DNA of 64,000 nt from Tubulanus polymorphus (Eukaryota > Nemertea > Palaeonemertea > Tubulaniformes > Tubulanidae), in assembly GCF_964204645.1 (NCBI RefSeq), contig NC_134027.1:27144485-27208484 (forward strand), read 5' to 3'. The notes under the pieces were generated by a model. That model had not been told where the DNA came from, did no database searches, and worked only from the letters and a program-made list of their open reading frames with translations. Shown piece after piece: positions 11,871 through 25,500 of this stretch (positions within the stretch are counted from its first letter, which is position 1; every line of letters begins with the position of its first letter). A program made the translations under genes and the position numbers.

Positions 11871-11880
11871 TTTATTTATT
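11871..11880 (-). terminator. Probable polyadenylation signal of DPM1
   Basis: Read on the minus strand, this stretch contains two overlapping AATAAA hexamers starting 8 bp after the DPM1 stop codon. If used, the 3' UTR would be only a few tens of bases. About 350 bp would then separate it from the MRPS25 poly(A) signal, and that stretch holds no recognisable gene. Confidence 0.5.
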
Positions 11881-11887
11881 TCTGGAA

Positions 11888-14066
<2,179 letters not shown>

Positions 14067-14771
14067 ATGTTTCCAGCTGTCCGAGCTTTCGTTCGTACGA
14101 CAACCACGATAGTTTTATCAAAAACTCCACCGCGAGTTAAACGAACTTTCGACAAAGTTTTCGGTAAATATTTACTAATAACGAACATGTCACTAGCGAC
14201 GACTTCAGCACTGACCGCGGATTTCTTACAACAGAAATATGAAATCTACTGCGATCGTCAAGATGGACTGGATAAGATTCGTTCGAAAAATATCGGCACG
14301 GCTTCTTTTCTAACATCACCGCTATTACATTATTGGTATATAGGATTAGACGCGTTAGTACCGGGAACTGGATTTCGAGTACTCGTAAAAAAAGTAATTC
14401 TAGATAATACGTTCGGTATCCCGGTCGATGTGGGCAGTTTCCTCAGTATTATGTCGTATTTGGAAGGGAAATCGTTCCAGGAATTCAAAGAGGCGATAAT
14501 GGATAAAGGCAAAGAGATAGTTACAGTAGAATTGATAACATGTATTCCAGTAGCGATCATACAGTTCGGAATAATCCCGTTAAGATTTCGCGTAGCGTTC
14601 GACAGCGCTGTAACTTTGTGTTTCGATTATTTATATTCGTATGTTTACTTTAAGAAACACGACCCGGAAGATGAGACGATATTAGATATAATATCGTCGC
14701 ATTCAGAAGACGATCCGTTAGCTCACGGTACGACTGGAGGTCATATCATGAAAATATCAGCGAGATGTTAA
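14067..14771 (+). CDS. MPV17L2: MPV17L2-like inner membrane protein, copy A (intronless)
   Basis: A single uninterrupted frame encodes 234 residues. It has the Mpv17/PMP22 pattern: FGKYLLITNMSLATTSALTADFLQQ, then SPLLHYWYIGLDALVPGTG, LVKKVILDN, LEGKSFQEFKE and the C-terminal IPLRFRVAFDSAVTLCFDYLYSY, which stands in place of the usual W-P-NF-VP-xxR signature. About four hydrophobic helices are expected. These features are closest to MPV17L2, a mitochondrial inner-membrane protein linked in vertebrates to mitoribosome assembly. A tail after the last helix (KKHDPEDETILDII to the end) is hydrophilic and ends MKISARC. The lack of introns in a region where most other genes have many suggests a retroposed origin. 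The next gene downstream is a partial twin. Confidence 0.85.
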   Translation: MFPAVRAFVRTTTTIVLSKTPPRVKRTFDKVFGKYLLITNMSLATTSALTADFLQQKYEIYCDRQDGLDKIRSKNIGTASFLTSPLLHYWYIGLDALVPGTGFRVLVKKVILDNTFGIPVDVGSFLSIMSYLEGKSFQEFKEAIMDKGKEIVTVELITCIPVAIIQFGIIPLRFRVAFDSAVTLCFDYLYSYVYFKKHDPEDETILDIISSHSEDDPLAHGTTGGHIMKISARC

Positions 14772-14860
14772 AGAATTTGACAAACGGGAAATGATTGGCA
14801 GGCGCTAATGAGAGTAAAAAAGTGAGAACATTTTCAGGTATATTCGTTCGTACAGTAGTT

Positions 14861-14915
14861 CAGTGGGTGGCCAGTGGGTGGCCAGTGGGTGGCCAGTGGG
14901 TGGCCAGTCGTGGCC
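14861..14915. repeat. Short 11-bp tandem repeat
   Basis: Four perfect copies of CAGTGGGTGGC are followed by a diverged fifth, about 90 bp after the stop codon of copy A, probably in its 3' UTR. Copy B has nothing comparable. Confidence 0.9.
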
Positions 14916-15109
14916 TCTTGATCGTTTCACAATGTTTCAGAGACAGTTATTAGTTTGCGCACATTAATAGAAAGATAATCCTAATCAATTTAGTTTTGTT
15001 TTATCCTAATATTCTGTTAAACAACGTTGTTTTCATAAAAATAAAGTATATTTTGTTCACACTCCAATTAGTAATTTGAATTCGGTTCATCTATCACAAA
15101 TTGCCGTAC

Positions 15110-15540
15110 TCGATTTTGCGCGACCGCAGCCTCCCGATCGAGCACACCTCCTCAGAATCTGGCCCGGCATTCATTAATTTTTCCAAACGGTAGTGCGGTG
15201 TGCCGGTAGCGAGTGGGTATTACGACCAGGATTTTCGAGATTTCGGGTAAGATTTTTGCAAATCCCCAGTGTGGGCAGCGGATGGTCACAGAGTGCGCCC
15301 GGGCCTCTGCGGCGCTCCGGTCGATCGAGTTGCCCAGAAAGACCACAAAAGCGTTTGAATTTGCCACTCATCCTCTCGAAAATAGTCGGGTTTGTTTCTT
15401 CTAAATCGATGCCGGCGCGCCGAGACGGGGACTCGACAACCACACCAACCCACGCGACACTGGCCCGGCGTGGCTGGCGGCCGGGCCGGGCCTTCTCTGG
15501 ACCGGCCGGCCCGCACGCAGCGTCTTTGAATTAGATCCGT
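15110..15540. other. GC-rich block between the MPV17L2-like twins
   Basis: This ~430-bp stretch is strikingly richer in G+C and CpG than its surroundings, with tracts such as GGCGGCCGGGCCGGGCC. Overlapping frames are open on both strands, but none resembles a protein I know, and open frames are expected in GC-rich DNA. It could be an unmethylated CpG-island-like promoter for copy B, about 500 bp downstream, or inserted DNA of another origin. The remainder (15541-16034) is AT-rich and featureless. Confidence 0.5.
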
Positions 15541-16034
15541 CGAGTTAAAATTCCCAATCATCTCATTCAATGCCCATCACTCTCTCTCTCCTGGTCGCAG
15601 CCCCTGTGTCCCAATTCATCAACTTGACTCATCGAATTCACACCCGTACGCGCTTCATTTCTCCCAGTTTTTTTCCTAGTATGTTAATGCAGATAAATAA
15701 AAATCATAACTTTGAATTGATTGAATTAACTGATCGCCAGTAGGCGGTACTCTGGTCGATTATTCCAATCAATTCTAATTTACATTACGCAATCATGTGT
15801 GGATGAAAACAGGCTACAGAGACTCGTTACGCACCAATGAACTGATTGTTTTTGGTATTTTCAAAACACTGTATGAAATCTTTACAGTAAGGAGAGTGTA
15901 AGTGATCTTGAATTTCCTCTCTGGTGGTATATGATTGGATTTGTGATCCCCTTTTTAAAATAGGCCTATTCTTAGAAAATTCTAATCTTGTTACAGATTT
16001 TTATTGTCCGAGACAGCATTGACCAAATGAGATC

Positions 16035-16739
16035 ATGTTTCCAGCTGTTCGAGCTTTCGTTCGTACGACAACCACGATGGTTTTATCAAAAACTCCACCG
16101 CGAGTTAAACGAACTTTCAACAAAGTTTTCGGTAAATATTTACTAATAACAAACATGTCACTAGCGACGACTTCAGCACTGACCGCGGATTTCTTACAAC
16201 AGAAATATGAAATCTACTGCGATCGTCAAGATGGACTCGATAAAAACCGTTCCAAAAATATCGGATGTTCGTCGCTGATTAGTTCACCGTTATTACACTA
16301 TTGGTATATAGGATTAGACGTTTTATTCCCGGGAACTGGAGCGCGAGTTCTCGTTAAAAAGATTCTACTCGATAACGTTATCGGAATTCCAGCGGACATC
16401 GTTTGTTTTCTCAGTATTATGTCGTATTTGGAAGGGAAGTCGTTTCAGAATTTCAAATCTTCTTTATTAGAGAAAGGAAAAGAGATATTCACGATCGAGA
16501 TTTTAGTTTGCGCTCCGGCCGCTGTTGTTCGGTTCGGGCTAATTCCGTTAAGATTTCGCGTAGCGTTCGATAGCGCTTTAACTTTGTGTTTCGATTATCT
16601 ATATTCGTATGTTTACTTTAAGAAACACGACCCGGAAGATGAGACGATATTAGATATAATATCGTCGCATTCAGAGGACGATCCGTTAGCTCACGGTACG
16701 ACTGGAGGTCATATCATGAAAATATCAGCGAGATGTTAG
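16035..16739 (+). CDS. MPV17L2: MPV17L2-like inner membrane protein, copy B (intronless)
   Basis: Intronless frame of 234 residues, the same length as copy A with no gaps between them. Residues 1-70 differ from A at two positions (I15M, D29N), and residues ~172-234 differ at about one. The middle (~71-171) differs at about a third of positions, mostly in hydrophobic segments: SSLISSPLLHYWYIGLDVLF, ILLDNVIGIPADIVCFL and ILVCAPAAVVRFG. Family assignment and expected inner-mitochondrial-membrane location are as for copy A. The start ATG is preceded by GATC, shared with copy A, and similarity ends there. An AATAAA at 17107-17112 is the likely poly(A) signal. That places the transcript end close to the end of the convergent third copy. 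Confidence 0.85.
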   Translation: MFPAVRAFVRTTTTMVLSKTPPRVKRTFNKVFGKYLLITNMSLATTSALTADFLQQKYEIYCDRQDGLDKNRSKNIGCSSLISSPLLHYWYIGLDVLFPGTGARVLVKKILLDNVIGIPADIVCFLSIMSYLEGKSFQNFKSSLLEKGKEIFTIEILVCAPAAVVRFGLIPLRFRVAFDSALTLCFDYLYSYVYFKKHDPEDETILDIISSHSEDDPLAHGTTGGHIMKISARC

Positions 16740-17106
16740 AAGGATATGTGTCTCTAAATCGGTCGTCTCTATTCTCAGGGCTTTTTCATCTACAGTATTA
16801 GATGGTATTAATAGATGATAGTAGAATCCCCGGTACACTCAGACGTGGAGAATAGATCATAAAATTGAAACCCACGGGTTGACTCTCATGGTTTAAACAT
16901 TGAAAATGTTGAGCCAGATCGTGTTATTTAAATGTAATTAACATATGAAATACTGGTAGTCAATTTATTGTTTTAATGAGTTTGTAAATAATCTACATAA
17001 TTGTTAAGAATTTATAGAATAACTGAGTTTATAGAATGTGCACCAATGAAGTGATTTTATTTATACAACTAATGTACATGAACTGAAGACATGTTATTTT
17101 TATCAG

Positions 17107-17112
17107 AATAAA
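17107..17112 (+). terminator. Candidate polyadenylation signal of MPV17L2-like copy B
   Basis: AATAAA lies 368 bp after the copy B stop and 30 bp before the end of the oppositely oriented copy C. The facing candidate for copy C (AATAAA on the minus strand at 17056-17061) lies further into copy B's 3' UTR, so the two transcripts probably overlap tail-to-tail. Confidence 0.45.
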
Positions 17113-17141
17113 AGTTAAAATTGCGGGTTAATTTAAACTTC

Positions 17142-17771
17142 CTATTTTGTTTTCACGGATTCATACTTCAGCCACGATTGATAAACGTCAATAGAAAGTC
17201 CGACCATGTTGTCAAACATGACGCGATACGCGAGAGGAATAATTGAATAAGTCATAAAAGTCACCGGCATGAAAACAATGAGGCTCGTTTTTAATAATTC
17301 ACGGCCTTTAGTTCGTAGTTCTTCGCGAACGTACGACCAGTGATAGTTTCCCTCGAGTGCGGCCATAGTCGTGAAAAACATCGCCGTATTTACGGGTTGT
17401 GAGATAACGCAATCGAGGACGAGTTTCTTCATAACTGCGATAAATCCACGTCCCGTAATCAACTTATCGATCATATAAAACCAGTAATGATTAAACGGCC
17501 CGGTTACGAAACCTTTCACCGACATACGACACGTTCTCTGATAATCAATGCGGTCTTTATGATCGCGTAGTGGTTTACAGTAAACCGGACTAGTGCATCT
17601 ATTAGATCGGGTTTCTATCTGATAACGTTGTTGTATGAAATCTCCGATACCTCCCGATATTACGGTTATGCTCGTATTCACTATCAGTGAATATTTACTA
17701 AAAACAGTAGAAATCTTCGTCAGTATTGATCGATTACGTATAATCCACATGTGAATCAATAATTCATTCAT
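17142..17771 (-). CDS. MPV17L2: MPV17L2-like inner membrane protein, copy C (intronless, diverged)
   Basis: A single minus-strand frame of 209 residues. It shares the family layout with copies A and B: FSKYSLIVNTSITVISGGIG, GPFNHYWFYMIDKLITGRGF, MKKLVLDCVISQP, ALEGNYHWSYVREELRTKG and IIPLAYRVMFDNMVGLSIDV. Identity to A and B is low, so this is an older duplicate. It carries an extra ~15-residue charged loop before VKGFVTGPF and lacks the long hydrophilic tail of A and B. It is intronless like its neighbours, so the cluster may descend from one intronless founder. A role in the mitochondrial inner membrane is inferred from the family. The gene is convergent with copy B. Confidence 0.82.
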   Translation of the reverse strand: MNELLIHMWIIRNRSILTKISTVFSKYSLIVNTSITVISGGIGDFIQQRYQIETRSNRCTSPVYCKPLRDHKDRIDYQRTCRMSVKGFVTGPFNHYWFYMIDKLITGRGFIAVMKKLVLDCVISQPVNTAMFFTTMAALEGNYHWSYVREELRTKGRELLKTSLIVFMPVTFMTYSIIPLAYRVMFDNMVGLSIDVYQSWLKYESVKTK

Positions 17772-19555
17772 TGTTTAATAATTAATAAGAGTCCGATACA
17801 TACTCTCTCCTATTTAATGAAGGTACATGGAATCGAGCCAGATTTGCTGATGTAATAGTTAAAACATGTGATGCATGTTTAACCTATATTCATGTATTTA
17901 AATCCTTCAATTCATGTGTTATTTACCGGTTTGCGAGTGTCCACAATTCTATACTGGTAATCATTCTCGGGTCAGAAGTTATACAAAGTTCATATAAACT
18001 CATAGATTCAATAAACACCACAGAGTTGAGTAGATTTTGTTCGGGGAGAAATCCACAAAAATTCCTGAGCAGCTTTGAAGACTATTAAAAAAAAACCTTT
18101 TACCGCTTGTGATGATTATATGACAGATGGAACGGATCAAAAGTCAAAGAGATTTTAAAAAGTATTTTCCATAAAATATACAATTTATTCATTTAGCTTC
18201 TCAGAATTGAGTGCAGCAGACGCTGATAGCAGAAACATTACACATACACTCACAAACATACATAGCATAATTCAACTATTCATCAATTCTTATATTTTAT
18301 ACACAAACAAAAGAGAAAATCACAGAAATAGCTAATTATACATTAATAGAATGAACGAAAGTTCTATAAAATCTTTACACGCCATGAGTTCCAGCAATTA
18401 AACGAAATATTATCTACAGTTCTCTGATTATCGCGATGTTCCGACACTGAGCTCTCAGTATTTCCAAGAACAGCAAAAATAAATAACAACAAAAACAGTT
18501 TAACAAAAATGAACATAAAGCAAAATTTACAAAAGTTGTGATCATGATTTTATCGTTCAGTTCAATATTTCATTTCTTCATTAAACAAGGCAAATAATAA
18601 ACGTGCAAATTATCAGAGACTTTACATCTATTTAAAAGTAGAGAGATGGTGAAAAAAAAACAAAATACATGGTTTTTAGATGTTTGTTTTTAGATATTTT
18701 ATAATTTACATTTCTGTTTACCATATTTTATCCTGTATTTATACATAACCCATGTCATGATGTTCAATATACATCTATATATCATAAATAATGATTACTA
18801 GAACAAGCCGTTTTTTTTCTCTAATATTCTAATCCACTATTTACCAGCAGGATATATTTATACACATCTCAAATCTCATGCAATATTTCACTGAATTGAC
18901 TGATTTCACAATGACTAGTAAACAAACTGTCGACTAATAACCGTGTAGCACTGTTACATCGACTAATAACTGTGTAGCACTGTTACGTCGACTTATAACC
19001 ATGTAGCACTGTTTAAGTCGTGATCGAATAAGTCATCGCTGAAGTCATCTCTATTTTTGAGTCCCAATTTGTACTTCCAATCGAATTTACTAGACGTAAG
19101 TCGTCATTTGGATATGGGATCATTCATTTATTATGTACGCATGAAATTTGAATTTTTCAACCCCCCTCCCCCTCTGTACACAAAATCGGCCATTTTTTCA
19201 TATACATTAAGCATTACAGTACGCAATTGCACTGACCCCCCCTCCCCTAATGCGTACGTAATAAAGGAATGATCCGTAAGTCATCAAACTGGAATCATCA
19301 GTAGTTTTTAGTCCCAAATTGAATTCGCAATTCAATTTACTAAGCGTAATTCATTGTCACGACCTAAACGACTTCAGCAGCATTGAGTTTCAAAATACCG
19401 GTTTCATCATACACACATGAAATACACTGAATCAGTTCTTGTTTTCATTCATTAAATAATTATGTAATTTTGTCACCTTACATTCATACATCGACTTGAG
19501 ATGGCGCTGTTGTCTATATTAGTTTAGAGTAACTTGGTAGAGATGGCGCTGTTGT
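17772..19555. other. Intergenic stretch between MPV17L2-like copy C and ATP9
   Basis: No gene is recognisable. The first part should contain the promoter of copy C, and the last few hundred bases the 3' UTR of the minus-strand ATP9 gene. 17800-18900 is AT-rich with no clear repeats. From 19015 to 19365 there are two dispersed-repeat copies with another element between them. Confidence 0.5.
19117..19275. repeat. MITE-like element between two dispersed repeat copies
   Basis: The ends are 24-bp inverted repeats with two mismatches (GGATCATTC at the left, GAATGATCC at the right), enclosing pyrimidine-rich tracts. Sequence on both sides belongs to the dispersed repeat that forms the 7018-7420 array, so this element apparently inserted into an older copy. 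It has no coding capacity. Confidence 0.8.
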
Positions 19556-19583
19556 CTATGTTAGTTTAGAGTAACTCGGTGGT
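19500..19583. repeat. 42-bp tandem duplication over the ATP9 stop codon
   Basis: Two adjacent 42-bp copies differ at about three positions. The copy at 19542-19583 contains the codons for the last residues (SYSKLT) and the stop of ATP9; the copy at 19500-19541 repeats them downstream, in the 3' UTR. Confidence 0.9.
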
Positions 19584-22500
19584 GAAAATTTCTTCCTCAG
19601 ATATTTGAGTATATATAAAGGTATACAGCTAACGGCGGTGATTGTAGCGACTTTCCAAATGAAATCTAGAGTTCTCAAGAACCGAGCATCTGAAATTATA
19701 TAAACAACACGTTTTATTCTGATCTGATGCTTACAGGGTTTCTAGCCATGAGTAGCAAAAGTCAGCACTTTCGAAAGTCAAAATTTAGCACTTTCTCATG
19801 AATCAAAAATTAAGTACCCGGCATTTTTCTTAAGAGATGATTAAGCCATGAAATATAGAAATCAGAGTTTACTCTAACTCACAACTGTGGAAGTGGATCC
19901 TGAGTTCAGAGTTAACTCTAACTCACAACTGTGGAACTGTATCCTAAGTTCAGAGTTAACTCTAACTCACAACTGTGGAAGTGGATACTGAGTTCAGAGT
20001 TAACTCTAACTCACAACTGTGGAACTGTATCCTAAGTTCAGAGTTAACTCTAACTCACAACTGTGGAAGTGGATCCTGAGTTCAGAGTTAACTCTAACTC
20101 ACAACTGTGGAACTGTATCCTAAGTTCAGAGTTAACTCTAACTCACAACTGTGGAAGTGGATCCTGAGTTCAGAGTTAACTCTAACTCACAACTGTGGAA
20201 GTGGATCCTGAGTTCAGAGTTAACTCTAACTCACAGCTGTGGAACTGGATCCTGAGTTCACAGTAAACTCTAACTCACAACTGTGGAAGTGGATCCTGAG
20301 TTCAGAGTTAACTCTAACTCACAACTGTGGAACTGTATCCTAAGTTCAGAGTTAACTCTAACTCACAACTGTGGAAGTGGATCCTGAGTTCAGAGTTAAC
20401 TCTAACTCACAGCTGTGGAGGTGGATCCTGAGTTCAGAGTTAACACAACTGTGGAAGTGGATCCTGTACTTTTTTTTGGAATGTAGTCGTAAACTTACCG
20501 AAGAAATCTCTGAATATGGCGAGAGCGGCGATGTAGATTCCTAAACTGAACACTTCAGCGATGATCATCAAATAATGCCACGTACGAATCGTTAAAGCAA
20601 CCATGAGTAACTCGGTTAATATAACGGCAGTGAACGAGATAGCGACGACGTGTATGAATTCATATTCAAACAATAATAACGCACCATACATTAATATTCC
20701 ACCTGTAGTTAAAATAATCATTCAGTTGATTTAAAATTTAACTCATCGATAAGAATAATGAAGAAAGAGGACTGGGTAAAATCAATTTATATAACTCATA
20801 GTTTATGTCAAGTATAATATACAATTTTCATTATCCTGGGTCTTTAATATACTATACCAAAGACCCACAATAATGAAAATTAACAATGAAAAGTAGCCAA
20901 AATTGACATCTTTGGTAGAATGATTTTTACCCATCATCAGAAAATTATTTTAAAAATATTTTTCAAACAAATCTCTGAGATAGGAAGAGCCCCGGTCAGT
21001 TTAAATAATTTTCGAATATTGTGGGTCTTTTTAATAAGAAGTAAACTGGAATCTAGTGAATATTAACAGTCCAACTGATACTGAATAAGACACAGTCAAT
21101 TATTGTTCATACACACCTTGATAGATACTGATCAGCACCCACAAAAAGAACGTTTTATAATTCATCGATCGACCCTGAAAAAAGAAAATATATATTCATA
21201 TAAATCATCTGACTGAATTACAAGACAAGCCGAGAACGGAATGACTTCACTTACTTTAGTAAGATCCTTATAAAGCTCGGGGTAGGTCAAAGCAATTTCA
21301 GCCGATACGTCTTTATCTAATACCAGCGAGAACACGGGGAACATGGTAAATATAGTCGCATAGCTAGAAAATAATATCATTATAATCTCACATTCAATAT
21401 CTATATCGGAGATAGTTATACACAGATAGTGATAGTCAGTACTCACCCAACCATTAGAAAACCAGGAAACAATGAAATAGACACGAAATAGAATACAGAT
21501 GAAAATATAGCTTGCATAGTAGAGATGATCAATCCACGATGAATAACGAACTGACTGAGTGAGGCCGACCTCTTATAACTGTAAATATATATATAAACAA
21601 ACAGATTCAGTTAATATTCTACAGTTCTGGATCCTGTGTTCCACAGTTCTGAGTTTAGATAATTTCAACACATAGAGTTAACCCTACTTCATAACTGTGG
21701 AACTGGACCCCGTTCCACAGTTCTGAGTTTTTGAGTTAAAACATTGAAATACGATCCAATTTTAACACATAGAGTTAACTCTAACTCACAACTGTGGAAC
21801 TGGGTCCTGGGTTGAAATCAAGATTGATAATGAGCTGATCTAACAATGAGTTAACCAACTGAGCCAAGAGGAAACTAACATGGATGGCTAGTGAGAACTA
21901 TTGAAACAAGATATTTTGAAGGGTTCACTTTTCAGAAATAGACCCGACCCTTTCTAACCAGCATTATGTAAAACCAACCGAGTTGAAAGAGTGACTGTTT
22001 TTCAATGAATACTGCTGGGAACAATATCGTTAATTGCTTATCGTTCTTAAGTAAAAGTAGACATTTAAGCTGAAAAGTGAGACATGTTATTGGATTCAGC
22101 CTTTCAACTGACCTGTCTCTTCCATGGACAATGAGTAGTCGTCCAACATAACTAAACTGATTAATAGAGTAGTCTGCGGCGAGTGAGGCTTGTTTTCCTT
22201 CTTTACCAACAATACCGATACCGACATCAGCTGCTTGTATCATACTAACATCGTTTCCACCATCACCTAAAACAACAACAACATTCCAATATATGAATTC
22301 AGGATTCGACCATGTTCTCCTCTGTGTATTAGCCTAACCCTCGTTTTAGGTTTTCCTCACACCTGACAATGGTCTCTATGTCGTGACTTTTGATATTTGA
22401 ATTTACTTTGGATAAAAAAATTTCGTTTTTTTAAATAATTTCGTTTTTTTAAATCTTTTGAATTTGTGTAGAGTTGGTTTCAATTCTATTCTCCACGTTT

Positions 22501-25500
22501 CAGTAAGGACTATCTATTTAGGTGCACATACGTTAAAACATAATCCATCAAAATATTCCTCTTAACATCCAGTGGAACAGATTGTATGGATTTATGGAGA
22601 TTTGAGTCTGACGAAACTCCCCCATGATTTCGTATTCAACCACTTTAAATGTAAATCCGACTAGTAGTGAACACATGAATAAGTCAAATTAATTCAGTGT
22701 AAGAAGATTTCATATTGCAATAAAAGTAACAACCAGCAGCCAGTTTTACTGAGTTCATATTTCATATATTGAGTTACATAGTTGAAAAAAAAATGAATTG
22801 ATTTAAGTACTCCTAACTATAACTCAGGATCCAGTTCGACAATGGTGATAACTTAACGAGTTAAAAATCAGTTCATTTTCGAGTTAATGCTCGAGTCAAA
22901 TTTAATTGACAATAGTGGAACTGGATCCTGGATCCATTTCAACAATTGTACTAAATCATGAATAGCTATCAAAACTGTCAAATATTTACTCATAACTGTG
23001 GAACTGAATCTGGAATTGTGGAACAGTCAGTTATGAGTTTCGAGTTAACTCCGAGTAGGTAAGATTCATTTTCAATGAGTTATGAGTTAACTGGGATATA
23101 ACTATTAAAACTCAAATCAGGTCTAGTAAAATGTTAACTCACAACTGTGGAATTGTGGAGTTCAGACCCCGGGGGCCAGTTCCATAGTCAAGGCTTAGAC
23201 TTAAGACCAAATTAAGATCATTTTAGTTCTATAGCCAATCAAACAACTTAAGACCAGTCTTTAGGCCACTGGTCTTAAGTTGTTAGATTAGCTATAGAAC
23301 TAAGTTGGTCTAAAACTGGTCTTAAGTCTAAGCCCTGACTATGGAACCGACCCCTGAACTCAATATCGAATTCAAACTCACCGACGGAACATGTGCTTTT
23401 GTTCGTATGCAACTTTAATAATTTAACGATATCAGCTTTCTGCGTCGGAGAACAGCGACATACGACGACTGCCGGACACTGACACGCTAATTCTACAAAC
23501 TCATGTTCGTAATATTTCAAACAAACGTCGAGAGATTCGCCGGTTACGACCAACGCGCAATCCTGTTTCCTACGAAATGAATTCAGTTCTGAATGAGCCT
23601 CATTTCGATTCGTAACCGTTTTAAACGTATGAATTCCTTGCATCTTGGAAACGAGTCGTGAACTTTTAGCGATACACGTCGCGGTTTCCAGTTTATCACC
23701 GGTTAACATCCATACCTACAATTAAACACATTCAATACCATTACAAATATCATCTAGATAACTATATAAATTGGTTGGAGGATACATCGTTTCAGGTCGC
23801 TGTGACAATTTTTCGATCGTAAATAACCCTGGAATGGTTTTTAGCATAGTTTATTAGTTTTAGTAAAAGAAAATCACAAGGAACTGAACCACAAAACATC
23901 ATCAGCCATTTTGGAAGATAACTCCCTCTATGAGGAAATTAGTGAACTATAGCCTAAAATTGGCAATTCAGCGAGGAAATTCATGACCTATTTTTACTTA
24001 TTACTGTATCCCTGATATCAACCAACCCGCCGAAGACATGTATCCTGCTAGTTAAAAATGAATCCAGAATTTCCTGATTTTCCTGATCTATAAGAACCCT
24101 GTCGAATCCAGTGAGTAAAACCATATTGATTTCTATGGTTTTTATTGAATGAGACATTGACAATGTCTCTCGGTGAAACTTACTCTAATTCCGGCATTCC
24201 TCAACATTTCCAATGTCGGTCGAACGTTCTCTTGCAGTTTATCTTCGACTCCGGTTAAACAGAGCAGTTCGAGATCTCTCTCTAAACTCTCGATCACAGA
24301 CGTTACTCTCATCGACCGATCCTGAATACTCATCTTCGCCTGATGATAGCGATTCTCAAAGTCGGCGTATTGCTCTTCGGTCAGAATCTTCTTCGCAACG
24401 ACTAGAGTTCTCAAACCTTCACGAGCCATGTTCCCCGTCTATAACAGAGATAATGCTATGAAAGGTCCAGATTCACAGGGTTTTGTACGAGACCTTCTAA
24501 CGTCTTCAGTTGCCCTTTTATTGCCACATTATATGGAGCCTCATAAACTTGTATGAATGGTAAAGGATAAAGAAAAGTTTTCTTCATGGAAATGCTGTAA
24601 AATGCATCTTAACTCATCAACAAATTTTCAAATCAAAGCCTGAATTGCTGAATACACCTTTTCAATGATCAAAAACAATGGTATTAAATGTCTATTACAA
24701 GACCTACAAAAGTAGTTCTTCGATGCTCTCCTGATTAAGAGCATTATTAGACAGATTTTCGGTTCATAGGATGGGAGATATTGTATTCTTAAGCTTGTGA
24801 TGAATTCTCTGATTTACATGTACATGTATTATATATAGTATGTTATTCTTTACTTATTATAGTACATTTCATTATGAAATGTCAACACATGTGTGTACAT
24901 AGACATCAATGAGCAAATCAATTATTAGTGTCATCTACTCTCACTAGATGGCAGCACACGCTTACCTCTTCCTCTAACCAATCGTTATATTGTACGATAG
25001 TAGTCATGACAACATCAGCCCCTTTCATAAAGAATGTGATTTCACCGGTGCTGTCCTCCTAGCGATTAATAACAATTCATCTTAAAAATATTCACCGATT
25101 ATGAATTTTTTCTGAATCTCAGTTTTTAGTTTTTACCTTCACAATAATACCCATTCTCTTCCGCTCAGACGTGAAAGGGAAAATCTGCAGAATGTGATAT
25201 TGATGGACCATTTTGTTCGGATCTTGAAGCCACATAGTACCGAGATCACGTTTCATTAGAGTTAATCCAACGCTTCCAGCCCACGCCACTAACGCAACCT
25301 TCAATATTAATACAATCATTTAGGTGCCAGTTCCAGAGCAATTCAGGAGCCAGTTCCGGGAATTCAGGGAACTCAGTAAATGAAAAACATATCTAAATAA
25401 TTCATTGAGAAAGCATCATATGAAAGTATCTCAGGGTAAAGTAGTTCGGTGTATATAATTACCTCATCAGGACTCGATGCTTGATACGTCACTCGTTTCT

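Noticed and set aside
15174-15570. Arg/Pro-rich frames on both strands, about 90-113 residues
   Set aside because: High GC content removes stop codons by chance; composition is not protein-like and no family is recognised.
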